From Clostridium sp. AT4 (lineage in GTDB: Bacteria; Bacillota; Clostridia; Lachnospirales; Lachnospiraceae), in the NCBI RefSeq assembly GCF_001517625.2, contig NZ_LN999827.1, forward strand, positions 391,348-455,347: a stretch of 64,000 bases of DNA. Direction: 5' to 3'. The translations under genes and the position numbers were made by a program. The notes beneath the pieces are model-generated. The model did not search any database and had not been told where the DNA came from. It saw only the letters and a program-made list of their open reading frames with translations. Positions 36,773 through 45,510 of this stretch are shown in pieces; the stretch's first letter is position 1; the number at the start of each line of letters is the position of its first letter.

Positions 36773-38053
36773 CTAATCCTGATACACTACCTTTCCCTCA
36801 CAGATGGTATACTTCACCTTTCCTGTCATAGACCGGCCCAAAAATGGGGTGTTGGATGCCTTTGATGCAAACTGATCTGCCGTCCATGTTTCATTTTCAT
36901 CAAAAATAACAAGATCCGCAGGTGCGCCCTCGCAGATCCGGCCACAGTCCAGCTTGTATAATCTGGCCGGGTTTAAGCTCATCTTTTCCATCAGCTCCAG
37001 CAGGCTCAAATGGCCAGGCTTCACCAGTTGTTCAATTCCCAGAGAAAGGGCTGTTTCCAGTCCGATAATGCCGCTGGGAGCTTCTGTAAGGGGCTTATCC
37101 TTCTCCTCCTTACTGTGAGGCGCATGGTCTGTAGCGATCAGGTCAATGGTTCCGTCCTTTAAGCCGGCAATCAGCATCTGGCGATCCAATTCCGTACGCA
37201 GAGGAGGATTCATCTTCGCAAGAGTTCCGTGTTCCAGCACTGCTTCCTCGGTAAGCGTAAAGTGATGAGGCGTTACCTCAGCCCACACATCTGCCCCCAG
37301 CTTCTTTGCCAGACGCACCAGCTCTACGGAATAGCCAGAGCTGATATGCTGAACATCGATCCTGGCTCCTGTTTCCAGAGCGATCATACAGTCTCTTGCT
37401 ACCAGGGAATCCTCTGCCAGAGAAGGGGAACCATAAATCCCAAGCTGATCGGATACAGCGCCATGGTTGATGCCGTTTTCACGGATAAATGATTTATCTT
37501 CCTCATGGAAGCTGATTACTGTATCCAGTCTGGCGGCCTCCTCCATAGCCTTAAGCACAAAGGGGCCGTCCATTAAGGGGATTCCGTCATCGGTAAAGCC
37601 GGCGGCTCCTGCAGCCAGCAGGCCCTCCATATCGGTCAGTTCTTCGCCCTTAAATCCCTTTGACACAGCGGCACAGCTGAGTACATGGATTCCTGTCTTT
37701 TTCCCCTCTTCAAGAACATAGCGCAGCGTTTCCTCATTATCAACTAACGGCTTTGTATTTGCCATACATACTACAGTAGTAAAGCCTCCTTTGGCAGCTG
37801 CAGCCGCTCCTGTATGAATATCCTCTTTATAGGTCAGGCCCGGATCTCTGAAATGGACATGAACATCCACCAGACCCGGAGCCGTCACCAGACCCGTTCC
37901 ATCGATTATCTGTTCATATTCCGCTTCTGTTCTTCCTCCCAGCGTATCCGGAGGGCAGATTTCTCTGATGATTCCATCCTCAATCACAAGATCTGCTCTG
38001 CTGTCTGTCTTTCCCGCCGGATCCAGTACCCGGCTTCCCTTGATAAGTATCAT
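36773..38053 (-). CDS. pyrC: Dihydroorotase
   Basis: 426-residue type I dihydroorotase of pyrimidine biosynthesis, cyclising carbamoyl-aspartate to dihydroorotate. Zinc ligands in VDVHVHFRDPGLTYKEDI (HxH), the usual carbamylated-Lys/Asp position at TDDGIPLMD, and the catalytic Asp motif ATDHAPHSKEEK. Full length. GAAAGGAAG precedes the ATG. No other pyr gene is visible next to it. Confidence 0.95.
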   Translation of the reverse strand: MILIKGSRVLDPAGKTDSRADLVIEDGIIREICPPDTLGGRTEAEYEQIIDGTGLVTAPGLVDVHVHFRDPGLTYKEDIHTGAAAAAKGGFTTVVCMANTKPLVDNEETLRYVLEEGKKTGIHVLSCAAVSKGFKGEELTDMEGLLAAGAAGFTDDGIPLMDGPFVLKAMEEAARLDTVISFHEEDKSFIRENGINHGAVSDQLGIYGSPSLAEDSLVARDCMIALETGARIDVQHISSGYSVELVRLAKKLGADVWAEVTPHHFTLTEEAVLEHGTLAKMNPPLRTELDRQMLIAGLKDGTIDLIATDHAPHSKEEKDKPLTEAPSGIIGLETALSLGIEQLVKPGHLSLLELMEKMSLNPARLYKLDCGRICEGAPADLVIFDENETWTADQFASKASNTPFLGRSMTGKVKYTICEGKVVYQD

Positions 38054-38088
38054 ATAACTGTTTCTTCCTTTCTTTTCCGCAATTTATA

Positions 38089-38805
38089 CTATAACTGAAA
38101 GCTTTCCCCCTGACAACGAATTTCCATAATCTTTTCTGCATAGTCAGCTGCACAGGGCAGAGTCTTAAAACGCTCTGTCACGCCAAAATCTCCCCAGAAA
38201 TGCATGGGAAACACAATATCAGCTCCCACCATATGCATAAAATCATCCATTCCCAGATAAAAGTCCTTTCCTTGCCGGGGATCCAGCAGCATAAAAGCCA
38301 CATCAATATGATTTCCAGCTATTTTCAGAAGTTCACTGTGAAATGCTTCGCTCATTCGGAAGTTATATTCCTCCGGTTCACCCTCCCAGACCCAGTTATT
38401 CAGATCTCCTGCGTGATAAAGAACCTTTCCCTCTGCTTCAATCAGAAAGGCTACTCCCTCATCTGTAGATTTAAATGCTTTGACCGTTACAGGCACCTTT
38501 TCTCCTGTCTCCTTCTGAAAAGAAAATTCCTCTCCCGGCCCCAAAAAACTGGTCCGACACAAAAATTCCTCCGGAACTCTTTTTCTCCAGATATCGTCCG
38601 AAAGGACAAACCAGATTTTGGGATGATTCTCTGCCAGATCAAAAATTCCAGGCGAGAAATGATCTCCATGACGATGGCTGGCAAACACAATCAGCAGCTG
38701 ATCTTGTCGGATTTCAGGGATCTCTCCCTCAAAATAATCAAAGAGCAACGCAATCTGCTCCATTTCCACCAGAAAACTGCTGTGGTGGATATAGGTAATC
38801 TTCAT
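38089..38805 (-). CDS. MBL-fold metallo-hydrolase
   Basis: 238-residue metallo-beta-lactamase-fold hydrolase. The signature is SHRHGDHFSPGI (variant of HxHxDH with His-x-His-Gly-Asp-His), with LYHAGDLNNW and FPMHFWGDF as further metal ligands. UlaG/RNase-Z-like superfamily; substrate unknown. AAAGGAG lies upstream of the ATG. Between dihydroorotase and the terminator of the reductase gene. Confidence 0.85.
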   Translation of the reverse strand: MKITYIHHSSFLVEMEQIALLFDYFEGEIPEIRQDQLLIVFASHRHGDHFSPGIFDLAENHPKIWFVLSDDIWRKRVPEEFLCRTSFLGPGEEFSFQKETGEKVPVTVKAFKSTDEGVAFLIEAEGKVLYHAGDLNNWVWEGEPEEYNFRMSEAFHSELLKIAGNHIDVAFMLLDPRQGKDFYLGMDDFMHMVGADIVFPMHFWGDFGVTERFKTLPCAADYAEKIMEIRCQGESFQL

Positions 38806-38836
38806 ATTCTGCCTTCTCCTTTCGGATTATTTCACA

Positions 38837-38889
38837 TAAAAACGCGGAATGTGTCTCATTACAAGCCTACCGCAACACACATTCCGCGT
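38837..38889 (-). terminator. Terminator after the CoA-disulfide reductase gene
   Basis: Perfect 13-bp stem ACGCGGAATGTGT / ACACATTCCGCGT with a 22-nt loop, followed on the minus strand by TTTTT. Only 11 nt past the stop codon. Confidence 0.9.
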
Positions 38890-38899
38890 CAATACTTTA

Positions 38900-40579
38900 T
38901 TACAGTTCCTTTCCGCACTCCGTACACATGCCGGCTACTGCCGCCATAGCTACCTCATCCTTCTTTACCATTTCATAAAGCCGGTAACCGCCGCTTAAAT
39001 TCCAGGTCTTAAACCCAGCCTGATCCAGAATTCTCTGGGCCAGATAACCTCTTAAGCCGATCTGGCAGGTGATATATATATCCTTTTCCCGATCAAGCTC
39101 ACCCATGCGTTCTCTTAAGGAATCCAGAGGAATATTGATAAACCCTGGTATCATACCTCTCTGGCACTCTTCCGGGGTACGCACATCCAGGCGCACTGCA
39201 TCTTCCGGGATCCGATCCAGATCTTCCACATAGAACGGTTTCATAAGGCTCTCTATTACGTTTCCAATTACATATCCAGCCATATTTACCGGATCCTTTG
39301 CTGATGAAAATGGCGGAGCATACGCTAACTCCATCTCCTGCAGATCAAAGCCTGTAAGGCCAAAGCGAACTGCATTTGCCATATCATCAATACGTTTGTC
39401 TACACCCTTTCCGCCTACAATCTGTGCACCCAGAATACGGCCTGTATCCGGCTCAAACAAGGTCTTTACTGTCATCATCTCACCGCCGGGATAATATCCA
39501 GCCTGAGAAGCAGAGGTGGTGATTACCTTACAGAAAGCACGTCCCTGAGCCTGCAGGCTTTCTTCCTTTTCACCTGTCACAGCCACCGTAAGACCGAAAA
39601 ATTTCATGATGGAGGTACCCTGACTGCCCTTATAAGCCGTTTTTCTTCCACAGAGATTATCTCCAACAATACGCCCCTGCTTATTGGCCGGGGAAGCCAG
39701 AGGAATCAGGACCTGTTTTCCGCTTACGATATGACGTACACTGGCTGCATCACCCAGAGCATAGACATCAGGCGCACTGGTTTCCATGTAGGAATTTACC
39801 AGGATTTCCCCTCTGGCTCCCAATTCAATTCCGCTGTCCTTTAAAAATCCGGTATCAGGACGTACTCCTATACTTAAGATAACCATATCAGCCGGGATTT
39901 TCCTTCCGTCCTTTAAGATTACTCCATCCTTGTCCATAGCAGTACAGGTCTGGCCCAGATAGAGGTCAATTCCCTGCGCGCGGATATAATTATGCACCTG
40001 ATGAGCCATATCCATATCAATGGGGGGCATCACATGAGAAGCACCCTCTACAACTGTTACATGCACACCTCGTTCTGCAAGATTTTCTGCCATTTCCAGA
40101 CCGATAAAGCCTGCTCCGATCACCGCACAGCTTCTGGGCGCAGTTTCCTTTATGTGGTCGTAGATACGATAGGTATCGGGAATATTTCTCAGGGTAAATA
40201 CCTTATTTTCCTCGATTCCGGGAATTGCAGGACGGATGGGAGCTGCACCGGGAGACAGCACCAGACGGTCATAGCTTTCCTTATAGGTTTCCTCCCCATG
40301 ACGTACTGTTACCGTCTTACCTACTGTATCTACCGCTGTAACCTCACTCTCTGTCCTCACGTCCACATTAAATCTCTGATGAAAACGCTCCGGTGTCTGC
40401 AGCTGCAAAGCCCCCTTATCTGTGATCACTCCTCCAACATAGTAAGGAAGGCCACAGTTTGCATAGGAAATATACTGCCCCCGTTCAAACATGATAATCT
40501 GTGCGTTTTCATCATTTCTGCGAAGTCTGGCTGCTGTGCCTGCTCCTCCTGCCACGCCTCCTACGATCAATACCTTCAT
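38900..40579 (-). CDS. CoA-disulfide reductase fused to a rhodanese domain
   Basis: 559-residue FAD enzyme. N-terminal FAD loop VGGVAGGAGTAARLRR, redox Cys43 in YANCGLPYY (single-cysteine CoADR type), NAD loop VIGAGFIGLEMAENL, and a dimerisation domain to about 450. A C-terminal rhodanese domain (about 465-545) has its catalytic Cys in ITCQIGLRGY. A short tail ends CTECGKEL, an extra CxxC. The fusion type reduces CoA disulfides or persulfides, often in sulfur or peroxide metabolism. AAGGAGG precedes the ATG. Confidence 0.92.
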   Translation of the reverse strand: MKVLIVGGVAGGAGTAARLRRNDENAQIIMFERGQYISYANCGLPYYVGGVITDKGALQLQTPERFHQRFNVDVRTESEVTAVDTVGKTVTVRHGEETYKESYDRLVLSPGAAPIRPAIPGIEENKVFTLRNIPDTYRIYDHIKETAPRSCAVIGAGFIGLEMAENLAERGVHVTVVEGASHVMPPIDMDMAHQVHNYIRAQGIDLYLGQTCTAMDKDGVILKDGRKIPADMVILSIGVRPDTGFLKDSGIELGARGEILVNSYMETSAPDVYALGDAASVRHIVSGKQVLIPLASPANKQGRIVGDNLCGRKTAYKGSQGTSIMKFFGLTVAVTGEKEESLQAQGRAFCKVITTSASQAGYYPGGEMMTVKTLFEPDTGRILGAQIVGGKGVDKRIDDMANAVRFGLTGFDLQEMELAYAPPFSSAKDPVNMAGYVIGNVIESLMKPFYVEDLDRIPEDAVRLDVRTPEECQRGMIPGFINIPLDSLRERMGELDREKDIYITCQIGLRGYLAQRILDQAGFKTWNLSGGYRLYEMVKKDEVAMAAVAGMCTECGKEL

Positions 40580-40596
40580 ATAGAATACCTCCTTTT

Positions 40597-42105
40597 TTAT
40601 TTTTTCTCCAAAAGCCGTCTCACGTCTGCCTCCTGTTCATCAAACAACAGTTCTTTATTATAATGGTAATACCGTTCGCACTCATATTCCTTTAAAAACT
40701 CTATGCTGCAAGAACCTGTATTTAATGAGGTAATAAAAATAACCATCTCCTGACCATTTCCAAAGGCCGTTTCCATAAAGTCAAATGCGTGTTCCAATGC
40801 TTTCGCGCAGGCCTCCTTCTGATTCTCATAGCTGTCGCTGCACTCCATAAACTGCTCTCTGGTCCACTGCCAGGCCGCTTCTGCCTCATTTAAAGAAGCT
40901 CCCTTCATCTCCTGAACCCAGCTTTCTAACCGGGCAGCCACTCTGCGGTACCGCCTGTCCTCTCTCCGGTCTGACAGCCCGCTGTCCTTTCTGTGGATTC
41001 TGGTAAGCTCTGTCTCTTCCGCCACACTGGCCAGACGCACAGCCGGGACTACATCCTGAGAACAATCCAACTCCCGTTTAAATTCCTTTAAACGGGCCAT
41101 CAAAAGTTCCATTTCCGCCTTATTTTCATAAAGCTCCCGGAAACCGTCCGTCAGCTTTGCAAGGAGCAGATCCACAACGCTGAGGCGCTCATCAAAAGGC
41201 GCCCGCTCCAGCCTTGTACATACCTCTTCCCGGATCACTCCTTTTAAGATTTCCTCTACCTGATACTCATTCTGATATTTATAATACAGTTCCAGGTAAT
41301 TGGCAAAATCCTTTGCAACCGCCGGATGCTGGAGATACTGCCCTGCCACTTCCCGGTCTGCCCTTTTATCCAGATTTTCATAGACTGTAATGAGCTGGGA
41401 CAGATCTTCCCAGCCTCTGGGCGTAACAAACCGCTTTCCATCCACGGTGGTCTCTACCTGGCAGAAATACTGGGGACGGATGTCCAGATAGGATAAAACG
41501 GCCGGATGGATATTCTGCGCATAGGCATATTCCTTCCATACCTTCAGATCCGGCTCTACGGTAATTTTTTTGATTCGATCCAGTGTTACCACGTCAAATT
41601 CCCGGACAGATTTATTGTACTCCGGCGGGTTTCCCGCTGCCACGATGATCCATCCCTCCGGTATCTTATGGGTTCCGAAGGTTTTGCACTGAAGAAACTG
41701 CAGCATGGCAGGAGCCAATGTCTCCGATACGCAGTTGATCTCGTCGATAAAAAGGATCCCTTCCTTAAGCCCTGTATCGCGGATCCTGTCATACACCGAA
41801 GCCACAATTTCGCTCATTGTGTACTCCGTCACCGCATATTCCTTTCCTCCGTAAACCTTATGTTCAATAAACGGAAGACCCACGGCGCTCTGCCTTGTAT
41901 GGTGGGTAATGGTATAGGCAACCAGACCCAAACCGCATTCTCTGGCAATCTGCTCCATGATCTGGGTTTTTCCCACTCCCGGCGGGCCGATCAAAAGCAC
42001 CGGCCGCTGGCGGATGGAGGGGATCACATATTCTCCGCAGTCATCCTTTAAAAGATAGGCTGCTGCGGTATCCTTTATCTCTTCCTTGGCTCGTTTAATA
42101 TTCAC
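40597..42105 (-). CDS. MoxR-type AAA+ ATPase
   Basis: 502-residue ATPase. Walker A GPPGVGKTQIM near residue 40, Walker B GILFIDEINCVSE, sensor-1 region IIVAAGNPPEYNKSV and RIKKITVEPDL. The C-terminal 200 residues are helical and unusual in length for MoxR. GTG start whose last bases overlap the stop of the VWA gene (GTGA), so the two are translationally coupled. MoxR ATPases act as chaperones with VWA proteins; the target is not known here. Confidence 0.88.
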   Translation of the reverse strand: MNIKRAKEEIKDTAAAYLLKDDCGEYVIPSIRQRPVLLIGPPGVGKTQIMEQIARECGLGLVAYTITHHTRQSAVGLPFIEHKVYGGKEYAVTEYTMSEIVASVYDRIRDTGLKEGILFIDEINCVSETLAPAMLQFLQCKTFGTHKIPEGWIIVAAGNPPEYNKSVREFDVVTLDRIKKITVEPDLKVWKEYAYAQNIHPAVLSYLDIRPQYFCQVETTVDGKRFVTPRGWEDLSQLITVYENLDKRADREVAGQYLQHPAVAKDFANYLELYYKYQNEYQVEEILKGVIREEVCTRLERAPFDERLSVVDLLLAKLTDGFRELYENKAEMELLMARLKEFKRELDCSQDVVPAVRLASVAEETELTRIHRKDSGLSDRREDRRYRRVAARLESWVQEMKGASLNEAEAAWQWTREQFMECSDSYENQKEACAKALEHAFDFMETAFGNGQEMVIFITSLNTGSCSIEFLKEYECERYYHYNKELLFDEQEADVRRLLEKK

Positions 42106-43544
42106 TCTCTGTCCTTCTTTCTCTTCGAATCTCCCCCCGAAATCTCCATAAGCTGCTCCTCCTCCAGAACCACCTTCATCGCCCAGTCAGGCACTGATTC
42201 ATCGGAATATAAATGTTCAATAAATACAAAGGCAGCATCATAAACCGGAGCCTGAACCGGATAGATTCCTTTTCCATCCGTAAAGTAGATCAGTCCCCGA
42301 AGCCTGTCTACCTCTCTTTTAGCCCGAAGCTCATTTACATATTCAAAGGCCGGGCGGAAATCTGTTCCTCCAAAGCCAGTAATCTGAAAATGCTCCATAT
42401 AAGCCTTTAGATCCTCTGCACATTCAATCAGCACATCCGACTGCACCTTATCGTCACACTGCAAAATATGAATCCGTATCTTTCTGAAATAAGTATCTGA
42501 CTCAGAAAGCACATCATATGTCTCCTCTAAAAACCTCTGAACCAGTTCCCCGGAACAGGACATACTGGTGTCAATAACAATCACAAAATCCTCAATCCGA
42601 AATACCTCTTTTGTTTCCAGAGGCTCGATCAAAGGCATATTTCCATAAAGGGACATTCCATAGGAATAAAAAACCGGATCAAAAGAGTCCGGATCCACCT
42701 CAATTTCCTCTTTAAGCACAGAAAAACGCCGGAGAAACTGACGGTAATCGTACCGCTCCCTGTTTTCTGCCCGAAGCATATCCTGAAGGCTTTCATTTTC
42801 CTGTGATTCATCCTGAGAACCCATAGTTTCCATCTGAGTCTGCATTTTTTCCCGTTTATCATTCCACTGGTTCTGGCGTGTAATGGCCTGACGGGAATTT
42901 TCATCCTGTTCCCAGAGATCATGGTCGTCCACCTTAAATTCTGCCTGAAGCTGTCCCAGTCTCCGTTCAGAAAGCTCCATCCGGCTTAAGACCCGGTAAA
43001 TGCGCTCTGCCGTAAGAACCTTGCTGCCGGTTCTTCCCTGTTTGGGAATACCGTCTCTGCCATCCAGCCTTTCTGTCTGAATTTTGTTTTTCTCCTCCGG
43101 CTCCTCCATCTGCCGTTTCAGGCGCAGGTAGGTTTCGCGGCGAAGAGGGCTTTGAGGCACATGGACGCATTTCTGGTACAGGCCGTCGATCACCGCTTCC
43201 ATCGCAATATCGCAGGCCAGATCCCACAGGTCCTTCTTTCGCCCCTTTCTTGTATACATATGGCAGAACAGGCAGTGAAACACCATATGCAGATAGGCAC
43301 GGTTGACGCATACACGGCCCTTTTTATAGAGGTTTAAAAGAAATTCCGGATCATAAAAGATCACCGCCCCATCTATGGATATACCATTCCGGCCCCAATC
43401 TGCCTCAAACCCCAAGCTGCTTAAGGACACATCCAGAAAGTGCATATTTACATACAGCTCGCTTCTGGCCTGATACAAGATCCGGGTACAGATTCCAACC
43501 GTATCCAGTTCCTGAAGCTGTCTCTCTCTTACGGGATCAATCAT
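42102..43544 (-). CDS. VWA-like protein (DUF2201 type)
   Basis: 480-residue cytoplasmic protein. The N-terminal metallopeptidase-like domain (about 1-140) contains LHMVFHCLFCHMYTR where a zincin would have HExxH; the Glu is Met, so proteolysis is doubtful. A charged helical linker (about 150-260) follows, then a C-terminal VWA-like domain with the MIDAS-type FVIVIDTSMSCSG and GFGGTDFRPAFEYV. It overlaps the gene before it by ATGA and the MoxR gene after it by GTGA. Likely works with the MoxR ATPase. Confidence 0.85.
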   Translation of the reverse strand: MIDPVRERQLQELDTVGICTRILYQARSELYVNMHFLDVSLSSLGFEADWGRNGISIDGAVIFYDPEFLLNLYKKGRVCVNRAYLHMVFHCLFCHMYTRKGRKKDLWDLACDIAMEAVIDGLYQKCVHVPQSPLRRETYLRLKRQMEEPEEKNKIQTERLDGRDGIPKQGRTGSKVLTAERIYRVLSRMELSERRLGQLQAEFKVDDHDLWEQDENSRQAITRQNQWNDKREKMQTQMETMGSQDESQENESLQDMLRAENRERYDYRQFLRRFSVLKEEIEVDPDSFDPVFYSYGMSLYGNMPLIEPLETKEVFRIEDFVIVIDTSMSCSGELVQRFLEETYDVLSESDTYFRKIRIHILQCDDKVQSDVLIECAEDLKAYMEHFQITGFGGTDFRPAFEYVNELRAKREVDRLRGLIYFTDGKGIYPVQAPVYDAAFVFIEHLYSDESVPDWAMKVVLEEEQLMEISGGDSKRKKDRE

Positions 43545-43978
43545 AAAGAACCTTCTCCATCAGACGCTCCGGCCTCCATCTGCGACGCCTGGGCCTGCTC
43601 TGTCATCAGCCGGTGCTCTTCCTTAAGTTCCTCATACAGCTTATAAAAGCTCCATCCGCAGTTGTGCTCCGTCACAATGGCTTTTAAAGCGATCTTAGGC
43701 ACCCCGGCTTTTCTTAACTGGTATAACAGGGTGTCGATCCGGCTGCTGGTAAAATCCTTCATCACCAGCATCTGTTCCGGGATCACAGGAAGAGGCTCAT
43801 CCACGTTCTTTCGCTCCTGAAAGCCCGGCATGCCGGCCAGACAGCCTATGGTTTCCATGACCTGTTCCGGTTTTACATTGCGGATTTTCACACCCATACG
43901 CACCAGAACGCTCTTCATCATCATTTCATGCTTTTTCATTCCGGGATCATTCGTCCCATAATATAATACAAGCTCCAC
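43541..43978 (-). CDS. DUF3783-like protein
   Basis: 145 residues beginning MELVLYYGTNDPGMKKHEM, with the DUF3783-type middle PEQMLVMKDFTSSRIDTLLYQLRK and TEHNCGWSFYKLYEEL. Function unknown. First gene of a coupled three-gene operon with the VWA and MoxR genes (4-nt overlaps), so it is a probable third component of that complex. A long palindrome starts 17 nt upstream of its start codon. Confidence 0.75.
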   Translation of the reverse strand: MELVLYYGTNDPGMKKHEMMMKSVLVRMGVKIRNVKPEQVMETIGCLAGMPGFQERKNVDEPLPVIPEQMLVMKDFTSSRIDTLLYQLRKAGVPKIALKAIVTEHNCGWSFYKLYEELKEEHRLMTEQAQASQMEAGASDGEGSL

Positions 43979-43994
43979 TGTCTTTCTCCTTTCC

Positions 43995-44236
43995 TGAGTT
44001 TCCTCATTTTACGCTGTGCTCTGGCAGTTGGTGTACAGGGCGACTTTGGAGGTCATTAGAAAATCTTAGAGGATTAAATTTTTCGTTAAGAGTCATATCA
44101 AACCTGTTTGAGCGCAGCGAGTTTTTGATATGGCTCTTGTTTTTAGAAAAATTTCAGCCTCTTAGTTTTTCTTATGACCGGAAACCGGAGCCCGGAACAC
44201 CAGACTCCAGAGCACGGTGTAAAATGAGGAAACTCA
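43995..44236. repeat. 242-bp imperfect long inverted repeat
   Basis: Two arms of about 108-113 bp (43995-44102 and 44124-44236) are roughly 80 percent complementary, around a 21-nt centre containing GAGCGCAGCGAG. The outermost 18 bp (TGAGTTTCCTCATTTTAC) pair perfectly, and inner blocks such as GTGCTCTGG, GGTCAT, AATTTTTC and CATATCAAA match exactly. It fills nearly the whole gap between dtd and the DUF3783 gene. It has no coding capacity and no clear target duplication. It could be a MITE/REP-like element or a structured RNA, and its inner arm (AAGAGCCATATCAAA, T-rich flank) could terminate transcription. Confidence 0.85.
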
Positions 44237-44246
44237 AACCTTCGAT

Positions 44247-44699
44247 TTATTTAAACAGCTCCTCACTGTCCATCATCAGCGTAAAGGGACCGTCATTTAA
44301 AAGCTCCACCTTCATATCAGCGCCAAACTGCCCTTTTTCCACCACGTCCGCCTGTTCCCGGCACCGGGCCAGAAAGTGCTCGTAGAGCTTTTCCGCCATC
44401 TGAGGTGCTCCTGCCTTTACAAAGCTGGGGCGGTTGCCCTTGCGGCAGTCTGCATAAAGGGTAAACTGGCTGATTACAAGAAGCTCTCCTCCCACATCCG
44501 CCAGACTTAAATTGGTTTTTCCATTCTCATCCTCAAAAATACGCAGGCGGCAGATTTTGTCTGCCATCTTTTCCGTCAGCTCTCTGGTATCCCCATCAGC
44601 CACGCCCAGAAGAATCAGAAGGCCTTTTCCAATTCTTCCCAAAAGTTCTCCGTCTACTGTAACACTTGCCTGGGTCACTCTCTGAACAACTGCTCTCAT
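44247..44699 (-). CDS. dtd: D-aminoacyl-tRNA deacylase
   Basis: 150-residue homodimeric proofreading enzyme that hydrolyses D-amino acids from tRNA. Begins [18 protein letters not shown], with the catalytic [17 protein letters not shown]-type block and the GP motif near the end ([11 protein letters not shown]). Start at 44699 has GGAGGA upstream and matches the universal family N-terminus; the frame to 44798 is extra. Follows the small alarmone synthetase gene, as RelA and Dtd genes often do in Firmicutes. Confidence 0.95.
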   Translation of the reverse strand: MRAVVQRVTQASVTVDGELLGRIGKGLLILLGVADGDTRELTEKMADKICRLRIFEDENGKTNLSLADVGGELLVISQFTLYADCRKGNRPSFVKAGAPQMAEKLYEHFLARCREQADVVEKGQFGADMKVELLNDGPFTLMMDSEELFK

Positions 44700-44770
44700 T
44701 TTCTCTCGTCCTCCTGTGTGTGATACATTCTCATCCTCTCCTGCACTTCTCCCGCGTTTTGCAAAGCACC

Positions 44771-44814
44771 GGAAAAAGAAAGAGCCAGCCGGTTCCATAA
44801 GGCCGCCGGCTGGC
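44771..44814 (-). terminator. Terminator after the alarmone synthetase gene
   Basis: Perfect 9-bp stem GCCAGCCGG / CCGGCTGGC with a minus-strand U-rich tail TCTTTCTTTTTCC. Confidence 0.85.
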
Positions 44815-44845
44815 GCAGGTTTTATTTTTCTCCCGGAGCTCCGGG

Positions 44846-45493
44846 CTATTCTTCCTGCTGGTTTTTCGCAAAGGCTATGATGGCCTCATTTAACGAAAAC
44901 ATCTTTTTATCCAGCATATCTACCATATCCGCACAGTCTTTTAATTCCATCAGAAGGTTCTCCGGAGCGTTTCCTTCAAATTTGTAAGCAATTTTGTGCT
45001 CTAAACTGGCCCAGAAATCCATGGCAACGGAGCGGATCTGGATCTCCACTTTTGTTTCCACGGCTCCGTCTGAAAGGTAAACCGGCACAGTTACCACCAT
45101 ATGGTAGCTCTTATATCCGTTGGGCTTTGGATATTTGATATAGTCCTTTACATGAAGAACTGTAACATCCCTCTGCCCCGAAATAATCTGAGCGATCTGA
45201 TAAATATCAGATGTAAAGGAGCAGATAATGCGGATACCCGCAATATCGCTCAAATACTCCTGCATATTTTCAATGCTTACCTCACGCCCGTCCTTTTTCA
45301 GTTTATTTACAATACTGTCCGCTGTCTTCAGCCTTGATTTAATATGCTCAATCGGATTGTAATCATACCTGTTTATGAACTCATTATTTAGGATTTCAAT
45401 CTTTGTATTCATCTTTTTTAAGGCTGAATCATAGAGAAACATCACAGAACGCCACTGGTCGATCTGTTCGTTCGTTTTGGGGATATTGATCAT
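44846..45493 (-). CDS. Small alarmone synthetase (RelQ/YjbM-like GTP pyrophosphokinase)
   Basis: 215-residue single-domain (p)ppGpp synthetase with no hydrolase or TGS/ACT domains. RelA/SpoT motifs: [52 protein letters not shown] split around the substrate site, and [19 protein letters not shown]. Makes the alarmone from GTP/GDP and ATP in response to cell-envelope or other stress. Starts after a GGAAGGG-type site. Confidence 0.93.
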   Translation of the reverse strand: MINIPKTNEQIDQWRSVMFLYDSALKKMNTKIEILNNEFINRYDYNPIEHIKSRLKTADSIVNKLKKDGREVSIENMQEYLSDIAGIRIICSFTSDIYQIAQIISGQRDVTVLHVKDYIKYPKPNGYKSYHMVVTVPVYLSDGAVETKVEIQIRSVAMDFWASLEHKIAYKFEGNAPENLLMELKDCADMVDMLDKKMFSLNEAIIAFAKNQQEE

Positions 45494-45510
45494 TCCTATC
45501 CCTTCCTCTC

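Noticed and set aside
39992-40663. Plus-strand open frame (223 codons)
   Set aside because: Antisense to the CoA-disulfide reductase; composition is that of a shadow frame.
44103-44123. Centre of the long palindrome as a phage or integrase attachment site
   Set aside because: No integrase gene or matching direct repeat lies nearby.
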